DNA of 64,000 nucleotides from Marivita sp046591575 (GTDB lineage Bacteria > Pseudomonadota > Alphaproteobacteria > Rhodobacterales > Rhodobacteraceae). A program made the position numbers and the translations under genes. This document shows, piece after piece, positions 34,716-45,282 of this stretch; position 1 is the stretch's first letter, and each line of letters starts with the position of its first letter. The DNA is taken from NCBI RefSeq assembly GCF_046591575.1, contig NZ_JBIQWA010000002.1:124001-188000 (forward strand), read 5' to 3'. Below the pieces are notes generated by a model. That model was not told the origin of the DNA. It saw nothing but the letters and a program-made list of their open reading frames with translations, and did no database searches.

Positions 34716-36242
34716 TTACTCTTTGGTTGGGCTGATGGGTTCATTTTGGTACAGATTTTCGGCTATTGCAAAAAGTTCAGCGCCATCTACTCCAACCTCT
34801 ATATTCCCGAGTTGCGGAGAAGGCTTGCCATGGAACCATTGTGCAACCTCACCATCAGTGTTTTGACGGCTACCTTTTTCGAATATATCGCGATATCTTC
34901 GCGGGGAAATTCCAAAAAAGTGTTCTATCGAGACTGTGGGTTCATCGCTAGAATCCGAGGCTACTATGTCTTTGTAAAGGGTCTCAACTTTGCTTTTGGG
35001 ATATGGTTCTATAAAAACTATACGATTAATCCCTGAAGCAATTAAGTTTTTTGCGCAATTGTGACATGGATAGGTGGTAACATAAATGCTGGCCCCATTC
35101 ACAGACCTCCCGAGTCGAGCCGCATCAGTTAGGGCGTTCATCTCTGCGTGTACCATGCGTCCATATTCAGTTACCTTCGAGACTAACGACTTCTTTATCG
35201 CCTTTTTCAAGCTTTCATCTTGAAGGATTTCTTCGACTGACTTCTCAACGGGGAGTATGCCTTGTTCCTTTAATACTTCAAGGAAATCAAAAACCATTCT
35301 ATTGACTTCATTCTTGTTGGCTTCTCCCCCCATGTCTATGTCGCGTTTTTTGTCTGTATCCTCATCCCAATAGTTTCCACCACCAAATTTTGGAACCTCA
35401 TTGCAACCAACAGAAATGATATCTCCATCTTTTGTCGTAATAGCTGCGCCAACCTGTCTTGAAAGGTCCACTGATCGAAGAGAGGCTGCTTTGGCCATAT
35501 AGCTGCCGAACTCATCTCGTGTGGGTGCAACATTATTTCGCCCAAAAAATGCTCGAACGAAGCGGTCGCTCGAAGAGACAAGGCTTGCCTCGTTTTCTCC
35601 ATCAAAGAACACGTCGCCTAAGTGGAATATTTTTGTAATTTGCTGACCCCTTTTATCTTTCCGTTCGTCTTGATCTATTCCAATAAGAAAATCCGCATGA
35701 GACTCGCATTTCTCATTTGTCCAGCCGTGTTGTTCAGATCGCAATCTAGAGATAAGGGAGTGCCGCCTTTTTTCTAAATTTGTGACAACAGAAACTTGAA
35801 CAAAGCGTTTACTAAAGGTTTTAACTAGAAGGTCAATTTCTTCTGGTCGTTTTAGTTGGTCAATTATGAAAGCGTGTTCATCAAGCCTAACAGTCGCGAT
35901 TTGACCAAGTTTTTCGTCGTCCTCTTCACCCGCAGCTTTGGCTTTGTCGCGGCGGTATGTCACAATTTGTCGGATGGCTTCGGCTGCAAGAACAGAATTG
36001 TTGCTAAAAGCGGATCTGATAGCGTTACCTTTTTTGATTTTTGTTAATAACTCTGATTCTTCTGGTGCGGGGATGCTAGCGGCCTTCGCTTCAAGCAGCC
36101 GATCCATTTCGGCGCTTAGGGAAATTTTTATTGGCTTGTAGTCTACCTTCTTTAGTGTATCGGCAAGAATGTCCCCTGCCTCATGGATTGGACAGCCGAT
36201 GGGGCCGACCAAACCGAAAACAAGCTCATCCCGACTGGCCAT
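34716..36242 (-). CDS. AvcD-type anti-phage dCTP/dCMP deaminase
   Basis: A 508-residue two-domain protein. The N-terminal half is a kinase-like P-loop domain beginning ELVFGLVGPIGCPIHE, without the usual GKS. The C-terminal half is a zinc deoxycytidylate deaminase: GAAITTKDGDIISVGCNEVP, catalytic HAE at 365-367 (RMVHAEMNALTDA) and zinc Cys pair PCHNC at 392-396. This architecture is that of AvcD phage-defence deaminases, which deplete dCTP and dCMP on infection. The ATG at 36,242 has AGGGA upstream; a TTG 7 codons earlier is less likely. The gene is visibly AT-richer than its surroundings, indicating transfer. It is followed by the Mrr-type nuclease and the 159-residue gene. Confidence 0.87.
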   Translation of the reverse strand: MASRDELVFGLVGPIGCPIHEAGDILADTLKKVDYKPIKISLSAEMDRLLEAKAASIPAPEESELLTKIKKGNAIRSAFSNNSVLAAEAIRQIVTYRRDKAKAAGEEDDEKLGQIATVRLDEHAFIIDQLKRPEEIDLLVKTFSKRFVQVSVVTNLEKRRHSLISRLRSEQHGWTNEKCESHADFLIGIDQDERKDKRGQQITKIFHLGDVFFDGENEASLVSSSDRFVRAFFGRNNVAPTRDEFGSYMAKAASLRSVDLSRQVGAAITTKDGDIISVGCNEVPKFGGGNYWDEDTDKKRDIDMGGEANKNEVNRMVFDFLEVLKEQGILPVEKSVEEILQDESLKKAIKKSLVSKVTEYGRMVHAEMNALTDAARLGRSVNGASIYVTTYPCHNCAKNLIASGINRIVFIEPYPKSKVETLYKDIVASDSSDEPTVSIEHFFGISPRRYRDIFEKGSRQNTDGEVAQWFHGKPSPQLGNIEVGVDGAELFAIAENLYQNEPISPTKE

Positions 36243-36360
36243 AAAATCATCCCTGAGTTGCACTCAGAACAATATCTTGCTGATTTTAGCGAGAGGTCAA
36301 CCCAAGTGTTGATGTGCGACGACTTTTCGATCAAGGTGCAAGAAAAAGCAGGAGGAAGAC

Positions 36361-36516
36361 ATGGACATCGAGACAAAGCCATCTGAGCACGAGAGGCAGG
36401 AGCAAAAAAACCACCTTCGCGACCTCGACCAAGAGCGGCAAGACTTCCAACGTATGATTGAACTTCGCTCGGAGGCTTCGCGAGTGTACGCAAGCGGAAG
36501 ATTTCAGTCAGCGTGA
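36361..36516 (+). CDS. 51-residue small protein divergent from the deaminase gene
   Basis: ATG at 36,361 is preceded by AGGAGG at 36,350-36,355 with 5-base spacing, one of the best ribosome-binding sites in the window. The product begins MDIETKPSEHERQEQKNHLR and ends ASGRFQSA; it is highly charged and probably one long helix. A strong terminator begins 10 bases after the stop. The unit is separated from the deaminase ATG by 118 bases. I do not recognise a family. Because AvcD systems are known to include an inhibitory small RNA next to avcD, the transcript rather than the peptide may be the functional product. Confidence 0.6.
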   Translation: MDIETKPSEHERQEQKNHLRDLDQERQDFQRMIELRSEASRVYASGRFQSA

Positions 36517-36526
36517 CCAGAGAACT

Positions 36527-36574
36527 GCTAGCTCGTGAGACGTGTCATTATCGTGGCGCGAGCTAGCGTTTTTA
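36527..36574 (+). terminator. Strong terminator after the 51-codon ORF
   Basis: GCTAGCTCG (36,527-36,535) pairs perfectly with CGAGCTAGC (36,559-36,567), followed by GTTTTTA. It points in the direction of the 51-codon ORF. In the other direction it could end the zinc-ribbon gene at 36,622, but there is no T-run on that side. Confidence 0.8.
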
Positions 36575-36621
36575 TGAGCGGATCAATCACATAACAGCTA
36601 AACCCAAACCCAGCACTTGTT

Positions 36622-37080
36622 TCACTGTTGGTGCGTCGCACGAGTTGATTCGACCAAGTACATCGTAAGTTCGTTGTCGCTAAGGACATGGCGAAACCTG
36701 TTGATGAAAAGTCTGTTAGCTTGGTCCTCGCACCACTCGATTTCGAAGCGTTTGCGCTGATACGTCCGTTGCCACATGCCCTTGGGTTTTGGGGCTATCC
36801 AATAGGCAGTTCCCGGTCCGCCTCCAAGTTCCATGCGCAGTTTGTTCGCTCGGCGCAACATGCGGTCGTATCGCGGTTCTGACTGGCTGGTATAGGCGAC
36901 GTTGTAGCAATGACGGCAGAGGAAGTAGCGCCCGCCTGAGAACAGCTTGCCAACGCGGCGTCCGCACGCGCGACCGTTCACGACGCCGGGGCAGATAAAA
37001 TAGGGCCGTTTATTCCCATAGTGGCAGGGCGCGTAGGTGAGCCGGGTCGGTTGTTCGATGTCTTCCCATTGGCCCGCCAT
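36622..37080 (-). CDS. Zinc-ribbon protein of phage/mobile type, probably N-terminally truncated
   Basis: A 152-residue frame. Two Cys pairs form a zinc ribbon (FICPGVVNGRACGRRV and FLCRHCYNVAYTSQ), followed by a basic helical region (RRANKLRMELGG, PKGMWQRTYQRKRFE). Related proteins in alphaproteobacterial prophages and islands usually have extra residues before the GQWEDIEQ-like segment. Here that segment is right at the start, and unrelated phage-tail sequence begins at 37,079 on the other strand. The gene was therefore probably cut at this junction. Confidence 0.65.
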   Translation of the reverse strand: MAGQWEDIEQPTRLTYAPCHYGNKRPYFICPGVVNGRACGRRVGKLFSGGRYFLCRHCYNVAYTSQSEPRYDRMLRRANKLRMELGGGPGTAYWIAPKPKGMWQRTYQRKRFEIEWCEDQANRLFINRFRHVLSDNELTMYLVESTRATHQQ

Positions 37081-37186
37081 CTACGACCGCGCCTACTTGC
37101 AGGCGAACATTGCGGGCGGCGAAAGCTTCGACTGGTTCTACGCCAGCGCCGCCGATAGAAGCGCGCAGGGGCGACCGATACTGTGA
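37079..37186 (+). pseudogene. Fragment of a gene-transfer-agent-type phage tail protein
   Basis: The plus strand reads IYDRAYLQANIAGGESFDWF, then YASAADRSAQGRPIL and a stop. This matches the end of the TIM-barrel-like domain in GTA/phage tail-fibre proteins. About 35 residues of a protein normally over 1,000 residues long remain, with no start codon. It abuts the truncated zinc-ribbon gene. Confidence 0.6.
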
Positions 37187-37472
37187 GGGTTGCGAACCCA
37201 GCGAGCCCGGCCAAACGACGTGCGAAGACTGCCCGGCGCGGCTGAACCGGCCGCTCACCCATGAAGGCTGGCAGGTCTGGGACCTCGTCGGCCGCCTCGG
37301 CGGACAGCTGCGCGTCCTCCCCGGCGCCGTGATCGGCTGGGATATGTCGGCGGCGCTTGCTCTCGGTGACGCGCTCGGCGTGTCGCCGCTCGCCATGGCC
37401 GAACTGCTGCCCGTCATCGAAGCGGTGATGGTCGCAAAACTTAACGAACAGATGGATCATTCCTATGGCTGA
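37110..37472 (+). CDS. Phage structural-region protein with altered N-terminus
   Basis: A 120-codon frame. The first ~20 residues overlap the tail fragment in another frame and look non-native. From YCEGCEPSEPGQTTCEDCPA the frame has two Cys pairs. It then shows LTHEGWQVWDLVGRLGGQLR and GAVIGWDMSAALALGDALGV, a pattern I recognise from small proteins encoded just before tape-measure genes in lambdoid and GTA-like phages. It overlaps the tape-measure start by 8 bases, the normal phage order, so it is a remnant of a tail module. Confidence 0.55.
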   Translation: MRAAKASTGSTPAPPIEARRGDRYCEGCEPSEPGQTTCEDCPARLNRPLTHEGWQVWDLVGRLGGQLRVLPGAVIGWDMSAALALGDALGVSPLAMAELLPVIEAVMVAKLNEQMDHSYG

Positions 37473-37974
37473 GAAACGCATATCCGTTCGCCTTGCAGCG
37501 GTCGGCGGCCGACAGGTGCGTGCTGAGCTGGAAGGTGTCGGTGAGGCCGGAGCGCGCGGCTTCGGCCGCCCCCACCGGGAGATGGAAGCAGCCAATACAC
37601 GGCTCGCGGCGTTTTCCCGCCGTGTTGCGATGGCAGCCGCTGCCGCCGTTGCCGCCGCTGCGGCTGCTGGCGTGGCGATGGTCCGATCCGGGCTGCAAAC
37701 CGTGGATGCGCAGGCAAAGTTGGCGCATTCGCTTGGTACCACCGTCGCCTCAATTCAGACCCTTGAGCGCGCGGGTGAACTCGCGGGCGTGTCGATGTCC
37801 GGCATTGAGCAGGCCACCAAGGATCTGACACGCCGCCTCAGCCAGGCTGCCGCTCGTCATGGTCCCGCTGCCGATGAGCTGGAGCGGCTTGGGCTATCTG
37901 CGACTGACCTGATTGCCCTGCCGCTGGATCAGCGGGTGACGCCCGTGGAAAACGTGACCGGGCGTTGTTGCTGA
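37465..37974 (+). pseudogene. Phage tail tape-measure protein, truncated
   Basis: The native start is MAEKRISVRLAAVGGRQVRA. A hydrophobic Ala/Val helix follows (VAMAAAAAVAAAAAAGVAMV), then the typical LAHSLGTTVASIQTLERAGE and DLTRRLSQAAARHGPAADEL. After about residue 157 (near 37,935) the frame leaves the family and stops at 37,974, where an integrase fragment is fused. A full tape-measure protein is several hundred residues longer. Confidence 0.75.
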
Positions 37975-38125
37975 TCGGTTGGGCGGGCGGGTTCCGGTCC
38001 TCGGAACTGGTGGGCCTCGATCTGGCCGATATCGAAGAGGTCCGCGAAGGTCTGGTACTACAACTGCGCCGGTCCAAAACCGACCAGACAGGCCAAGGCC
38101 GCAAGATCGGCATCCCCCTCGGTCG
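37930..38125 (+). pseudogene. Tyrosine recombinase (integrase) fragment
   Basis: About 60 residues: GKRDRALLLIGWAGGFRSSE, then LVGLDLADIEEVREGLVLQL and RRSKTDQTGQGRKIGIPLG. It carries the first catalytic Arg region (FRSSEL) of phage-type integrases and lacks both ends, including the HxxR and Tyr motifs. It is fused to the tape-measure remnant on one side and a transposase remnant on the other. Confidence 0.75.
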
Positions 38126-38464
38126 CGCTCGTCATTGCCCCTTGCCTTCCGTACGCCACCCAAAGGTTGCATCCACCACACGGATCGCGGGTCGCAATAC
38201 TGCTCTCACGACTATCAGAAGATCCTGCGCCAGCACGGCTTCAAGGTATCGATGAGCGGAAAAGGCAATTGCTATGACAATGCGGCTGTTGAGACGTTCT
38301 TCAAAACCATCAAGGCTGAGCTGATCTGGCGACGGTCATGGGAAACACGACGGCAGGCGCAGATGGCAATCTTCGAGTACATAAACGGCTTCTACAATCC
38401 GCGTCGCCGTCACTCAGCATTAGGCTGAAAAAACCCGGTCGCTTTCGAGCGAAAGGTGGCCTAA
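38126..38464 (+). pseudogene. IS3-family transposase OrfB, C-terminal fragment with nonsense change
   Basis: The reading frame gives CIHHTDRGSQYCSHDYQKIL with the second catalytic Asp, then GNCYDNAAVETFFKTIKAEL with the Glu, and EYINGFYNPRRRHSALG. The following codon is TGA (38,426-38,428) where the family normally has Trp; translation past it gives KNPVAFERKVA and TAA. A likely right terminus of the element ends near 38,502 in GACAGGTCCA. It belongs to a different IS3 group from the element at 32,033. Confidence 0.75.
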
Positions 38465-38502
38465 ACGAGCACTAGGGGCGGCACAAAGGCGCGACAGGTC
38501 CA

Positions 38503-39197
38503 GAGCGGCCACACGTTGGCGCAGAAGCAAGAAGCCATCGAGAAGTTTACGGTCTGACATCCTGCCCGGCATTCCTTATCGTTACCAGTAATGAGGGAGC
38601 GCCGGAGGATGTTACCGAAGATAGATGATCCACAGATCGCACATCCCTTTTAACCCTTTGATCAAATATCTTAAAGTATTGATAATAATAAAATTTTCAA
38701 ATTTACTCATACTAGAGAGAGGTAGTTGCTTCTTCGATGGTGTCTCGCTTATCCCGGAATGCCTTTAGTCTAGCATCATATCCTTCAGGGTGAAGAAGCC
38801 AGTCTGGGTTAGCTTCGATTGGCAGATCGCTACCTTACACAACTTCCCCGATGCCGATATCTACCCCGACTTTGCCAGTGACGCCGAACTCGGCTTTGAA
38901 TGCCTCACGCATGATCTGGTCCAAGTCGTCCTGTATCCCATGATGCACGATAAAGCTGTCATGCACTGGCAGACAGGCATAGCGCGTTTGGGCGCAAGTG
39001 GTTGGTCGCTTTGTCGCAGAAGGTCACGTGATCATACGGGTCTGTATGAGGGAATGGCGCTTGGCAATCGTTCTGTTGTGGCTGTACTCTGAAATCGTTC
39101 GGGGTGATGGGATTTTCCAGCTCTGGGCCAAGTGTGGAATTCAGCTGCGTCAGGTCAGATATGGGCCTGCCAAAGATAAAAAACGGGAGCAACCCTT
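38503..39197. other. Decayed accessory DNA upstream of the symporter
   Basis: About 700 bases without an intact gene. 38,640-38,720 is very AT-rich. On the minus strand, 38,835 to about 38,975 reads RYACLPVHDSFIVHHGIQDD and continues LDQIMREAFKAEFGVTGKVG to a TAA at 38,835. This is the C-terminal end of a mobile-element-type hypothetical protein whose upstream part is gone. The last ~100 bases should hold the promoter of the symporter gene. Confidence 0.55.
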
Positions 39198-40871
39198 ATG
39201 TCTGATCCGGTATTTTTCCAATTTTCGACGGCAACAGTCATAATATTATTGGTTTTATTTTACGGTGGCACATTTTTGCTGTCGACCTTCGTCAACGAAA
39301 AGGAAGAAAGCGTTGACGGTTTCATGGTGTCCAGCGGCAAGGTTGGATTCGGGATTTCTGCCGCCAGTATGACGGCGACTTGGATCTGGGCGGCGTCTTT
39401 TTATGGAGCGGCGATTTCGGGGTATAATTACGGGTTGTCCGGGCCGATGCATTACGGCTTTTGGGGGGCGTTGATGATCCTGTTCATCTATCCGTTCGGT
39501 TTGCGGTTTCGCGCGCTTGCGCCCAATGCCCATACATTGGCCGAGGTGATGCACGCGCGTCATGGATCGGGCAGCCAGTTGATCCTTGCGGTCTCCAACC
39601 TGATGGGCAGTGTCATCAGCCTGATGGTGAATTTCACCGCGGCAGGTGCGTTGGTGGCGGTGTTGTCGCCGCTGTCGTTTCAGGCGGGCGTTCTGATTGC
39701 CGGTATTGGCGTGTTGTCCTACACGCTGTGGTCCGGGTTTCGGGCGTCGATCCTGACCGATTTTGCGCAGGTTGTCGCGATGATGTCGATTGCCGTGGTG
39801 ATCATTCCGTGGGTGTATTTCAGCGCGGGCGGCAGTGAAGCGTTGCAGGCCGGATACGACATTATCACAGAAGAGCAGGCCGATTTCTTTTCCATGACCG
39901 CCATTCTGGAACAGGGCGCGCCGTTCTTTGTGGCGGTTCTGGCCTATGCCATCGGCAACCAGACCATTGCGCAACGTCTGTTTGCGGTGCGGCAGGATCT
40001 GATCAAACCGACCTTCATCACCGCGACGCTTGGCTACGGATCGATTGTGATCGGGTTGGGTATGCTGGGGCTGATGGCGCTGATGCTGGGCATTGTCCCG
40101 CATGAAGGCGATCCCAACAACATCATCCCGCAGATGGCGTCGGCCTATCTGCCTCCGGTGATGATCGCGCTGTTCTTTGTGTTGGTCATCGGGTCGCTGT
40201 CCTCGACCGCGGATTCCGATCTGTCGGCGCTGGCGGCGATCATGATGACGGATATCTATGGTCGTAACCTGGCCAAGGGCAATCCGAACCCGCGCAAGAT
40301 GCTGTTGCTGGGCCGTCTGACGATGATCGTGGCCACCATGGCCGGGCTGATCCTGGCCAGTTTTGCGCTTGATATTCTGGTGATGCTGGTCTTCGTCGGC
40401 GCGTTGTGGGGGGCCATCGTGTTTCCCGTGATTGCCAGCTGCTACTGGAACCGGGTCACCAACCAGGCGTTCATCTGGGCGGTGCTTGGCGGGCTGCTGC
40501 TTTTCACTGTGGTGCGGTTTGAACTTCTGCCGATGACGGGTGTTGTCGCGGGCTTCTTCGAGATTGTCGCAGCAGTCGGTGGGGGCGTGGTGGTCGGGCT
40601 GATGGCCTTCGGCTTTTTCGGACGGATCGCCGGTATCGCGGTGGGTGTCATTGGGATGGCTGTCGGGATCTTCTATTTCAGCGGCTTCCTGCGCGAATAT
40701 ACAGTTTTGCTGGGATCGTTGACGGCCTATGGCGCAAGTACCATCATCTGCGTTCTTCTAAGCCTTTTGGGTAAAGAAGAGTTCGATTTCGATGTGATCA
40801 ACGAGCGCGTGACCAGCTTTGACGATGACGCGGCGCTTGCCGCTGTTCGTGCCGCTGACCAAAAAATCTGA
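39198..40871 (+). CDS. Sodium:solute symporter family (SSS) transporter
   Basis: A 557-residue membrane protein with about 13-15 hydrophobic segments. SSS features are VSSGKVGFGISAASMTATWIWA in the first helices, LAEVMHARHGSGSQ, and the Na+-site region SLSSTADSDLSALAAIMMTD. It resembles the urea/DUR3-like branch, but no substrate can be read off. GGGAG lies 8 bases before the ATG. It is followed 27 bases later by a 39-residue membrane partner typical of this transporter type. Confidence 0.88.
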   Translation: MSDPVFFQFSTATVIILLVLFYGGTFLLSTFVNEKEESVDGFMVSSGKVGFGISAASMTATWIWAASFYGAAISGYNYGLSGPMHYGFWGALMILFIYPFGLRFRALAPNAHTLAEVMHARHGSGSQLILAVSNLMGSVISLMVNFTAAGALVAVLSPLSFQAGVLIAGIGVLSYTLWSGFRASILTDFAQVVAMMSIAVVIIPWVYFSAGGSEALQAGYDIITEEQADFFSMTAILEQGAPFFVAVLAYAIGNQTIAQRLFAVRQDLIKPTFITATLGYGSIVIGLGMLGLMALMLGIVPHEGDPNNIIPQMASAYLPPVMIALFFVLVIGSLSSTADSDLSALAAIMMTDIYGRNLAKGNPNPRKMLLLGRLTMIVATMAGLILASFALDILVMLVFVGALWGAIVFPVIASCYWNRVTNQAFIWAVLGGLLLFTVVRFELLPMTGVVAGFFEIVAAVGGGVVVGLMAFGFFGRIAGIAVGVIGMAVGIFYFSGFLREYTVLLGSLTAYGASTIICVLLSLLGKEEFDFDVINERVTSFDDDAALAAVRAADQKI

Positions 40872-40898
40872 GTTTTCGAGAAAGCAAGGACGGAAGAA

Positions 40899-41018
40899 AT
40901 GCTGACATTTTACATTCTGGTCTGGCCCATCATTTCGGCAGTTGTGCTGGCAGTGATCGTGACAACCTTTGTACGCGAATTGCGTCAGGCCAAGAAAGAC
41001 GGCAACAAGCTTGTCTAA
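40899..41018 (+). CDS. Small membrane subunit accompanying the symporter
   Basis: A 39-residue protein starting MLTFYILVWPIISAVVLAVI, one transmembrane helix followed by a short basic tail (RELRQAKKDGNKLV). GGAAG precedes the ATG. Short proteins of this type are encoded directly after SSS transporters in related genomes and are thought to be transporter subunits. A terminator follows. Confidence 0.85.
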   Translation: MLTFYILVWPIISAVVLAVIVTTFVRELRQAKKDGNKLV

Positions 41019-41025
41019 AAAAAAC

Positions 41026-41056
41026 AGGGCTGGGATGCGTTTGCAAACCCGGCCCT
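41026..41056 (+). terminator. Terminator hairpin after the symporter operon
   Basis: AGGGCTGGG pairs with CCCGGCCCT (one G-U pair) around a 13-base loop, 7 bases after the small-subunit stop. Only a short TTTC follows, but an A-run lies immediately upstream, which would serve for the opposite direction (metH). Confidence 0.65.
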
Positions 41057-41127
41057 TTCGGATGGCGGTTGATTGACCGTTTGGCGGTGTCTGGCGCGAA
41101 AGCCACCAGACACCGCGTTATGTGCCG

Positions 41128-43838
<2,711 letters not shown>

Positions 43839-43842
<4 letters not shown>

Positions 43843-44882
43843 GCGGCTTGCTCCTTGAGGATTTGGCGGGGCGAATGGGGGGCGACGGCGTCAGCGACGG
43901 CGCGGATATGCTCTGGCGTGGTGCCACAACAGCCGCCGACAATGTTCAGCAGGCCCTCTTCGGCAAAGCCTGCCAGCTGTGCGGCGGTTTCTTCGGGGCC
44001 TTCATCATATTGGCCGAACGCGTTGGGCAGACCGGCATTGGGATAGGCACAGGTCAATGTGTCGGCGACGCCGGCCAATTCGGCCATATGCGGCCGCATC
44101 GCTGATGCGCCAAGCGCACAGTTCAGACCCACCGAAAAGGGCCGTGCATGGGCGACGGAATGCCAGAACGCGGTTGGCGTCTGGCCGGACAAGGTGCGCC
44201 CCGACGCGTCGGTGATGGTGCCCGATATCATGATGGGCAGATGGGTGTTTTGCGCCTCGAACGCCTCGAAGGCAGCAAAAATCGCAGCTTTGGCGTTGAG
44301 CGTGTCAAAGATCGTTTCGATCAGGATCAGATCCGCACCACCGGCAATCAACCCGCGGATCTGTTCGCCATAGGCGACGCGCAAATCGTCGAATGTTACC
44401 GCGCGGTAGCCCGGATTGGTCACATCGGGCGACAGCGAGGCCGTCCGGTTTGTGGGGCCCACCGCTCCGGCAACAAAACGTGGTTTGCCGTCCAGTTCCG
44501 TCGCACGGTCCATCGCGCGGCGCGCAATTCTGGCGGCCTGTTCGTTGAGGTCCGGCACAGCGGCCTCAAGCCCGTAATCGGCTTGCGCGATGCGGGTAGA
44601 GGAAAAGGTGTTTGTCTCGACGATGTCGGCACCGGCTTTGGCAAACTGGAAATGGATATCTTCGATCGCCTGCGGCTGGGTCAGGGTCAGAAGATCGTTA
44701 TTGCCCTTTTGCGGGTGCTCGGTCGGATGCGGACATGGCTGTCCGGTTCCGCGCCCGGCATAGTCGTCCTCGCCCATTTTCAGGCTCTGGATCATCGTGC
44801 CCATGGCCCCGTCAAGGATCAGAATACGCTCTCTTGCAAGTGCGGCGAGGGTATCGGCGATGGCGTTCCCGGATTCAGACAT
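43839..44882 (-). CDS. Methionine synthase, homocysteine S-methyltransferase part
   Basis: A 347-residue homocysteine-binding barrel corresponding to the N-terminal module of MetH. Zinc-ligand Cys residues are visible in GLNCALGA and GGCCGTTPEHI, with the start LILDGAMGTMIQ and VETNTFSSTRIAQADYGLE. It is translationally coupled to the rest of the enzyme at 41,128. GGAGGTCTC lies just before the ATG. Confidence 0.95.
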
Positions 44883-44939
44883 GAGACCTCCTGACGGTGT
44901 GATCCATGCCTCATACAGAAGCAGCCGTCATTAATCGAC

Positions 44940-44965
44940 TTCATAATATTCAGGATAAGTATGAA
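44940..44965. promoter_or_regulatory. Inverted repeat upstream of metH, candidate regulator site
   Basis: TTCATA (44,940-44,945) and TATGAA (44,960-44,965) form an inverted repeat in an AT-rich stretch 58 bases before the first metH ATG. This resembles LysR-type (MetR-like) half-sites, but no metR gene is present in the window. No S-adenosyl-methionine or homocysteine riboswitch was recognised in the leader. Confidence 0.4.
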
Positions 44966-45147
44966 CTGAGCGAATATTGATGCGCCGTCCGGGTGCATGG
45001 CCGTCAACGGGGTGCGCCGGTAAATGGCGGCTTTGCCGTGACGCGCCTGACCCAAGATTGCGATAGGACAAGTGTCGATCAAGGTCGCATTGTGGGGCCG
45101 GGCCGGGTCGATTAGCTTACGCTAGGGCAGCTGTTTGGGAGGACAGG

Positions 45148-45258
45148 ATGCGCGATCTGAACATCGTGGATCAGATCAACCATGTGCGGCGCGGCATAGC
45201 GTTCGTGCGCAATCAGGTGGCGGCCGGGACACCATTGGCCTGGCTGGCACAGGATTAA
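45148..45258 (+). CDS. 36-residue small ORF upstream of the flavin monooxygenase
   Basis: ATG at 45,148 is preceded by GGGAGG at 45,137-45,142, spacing 5. The peptide starts MRDLNIVDQINHVRRGIAFV and ends AGTPLAWLAQD. It stops 24 bases before the monooxygenase ATG, which has its own GGGAGGAG. I do not recognise a family. It could be a leader peptide or a small accessory protein. Confidence 0.5.
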   Translation: MRDLNIVDQINHVRRGIAFVRNQVAAGTPLAWLAQD

Positions 45259-45282
45259 CACAATTTCAAAAGGGAGGAGCAT

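Noticed and set aside
34710..35036. A 108-codon plus-strand frame opposite the end of the deaminase gene
   Set aside because: Entirely antisense to the deaminase C-terminus, with no start signal.
31870..39197. Direct repeat of the tRNA-Ser(GCU) 3' end marking the far island boundary
   Set aside because: Looked for CGTCTCCGCCA-like sequence near 38,500-39,197 and saw none, so no attachment site is claimed.
44883..45147. Riboswitch (SAM, SAH or cobalamin) in the metH leader
   Set aside because: Expected for metH, but I found no conserved core of these classes by eye; only an inverted repeat is reported.
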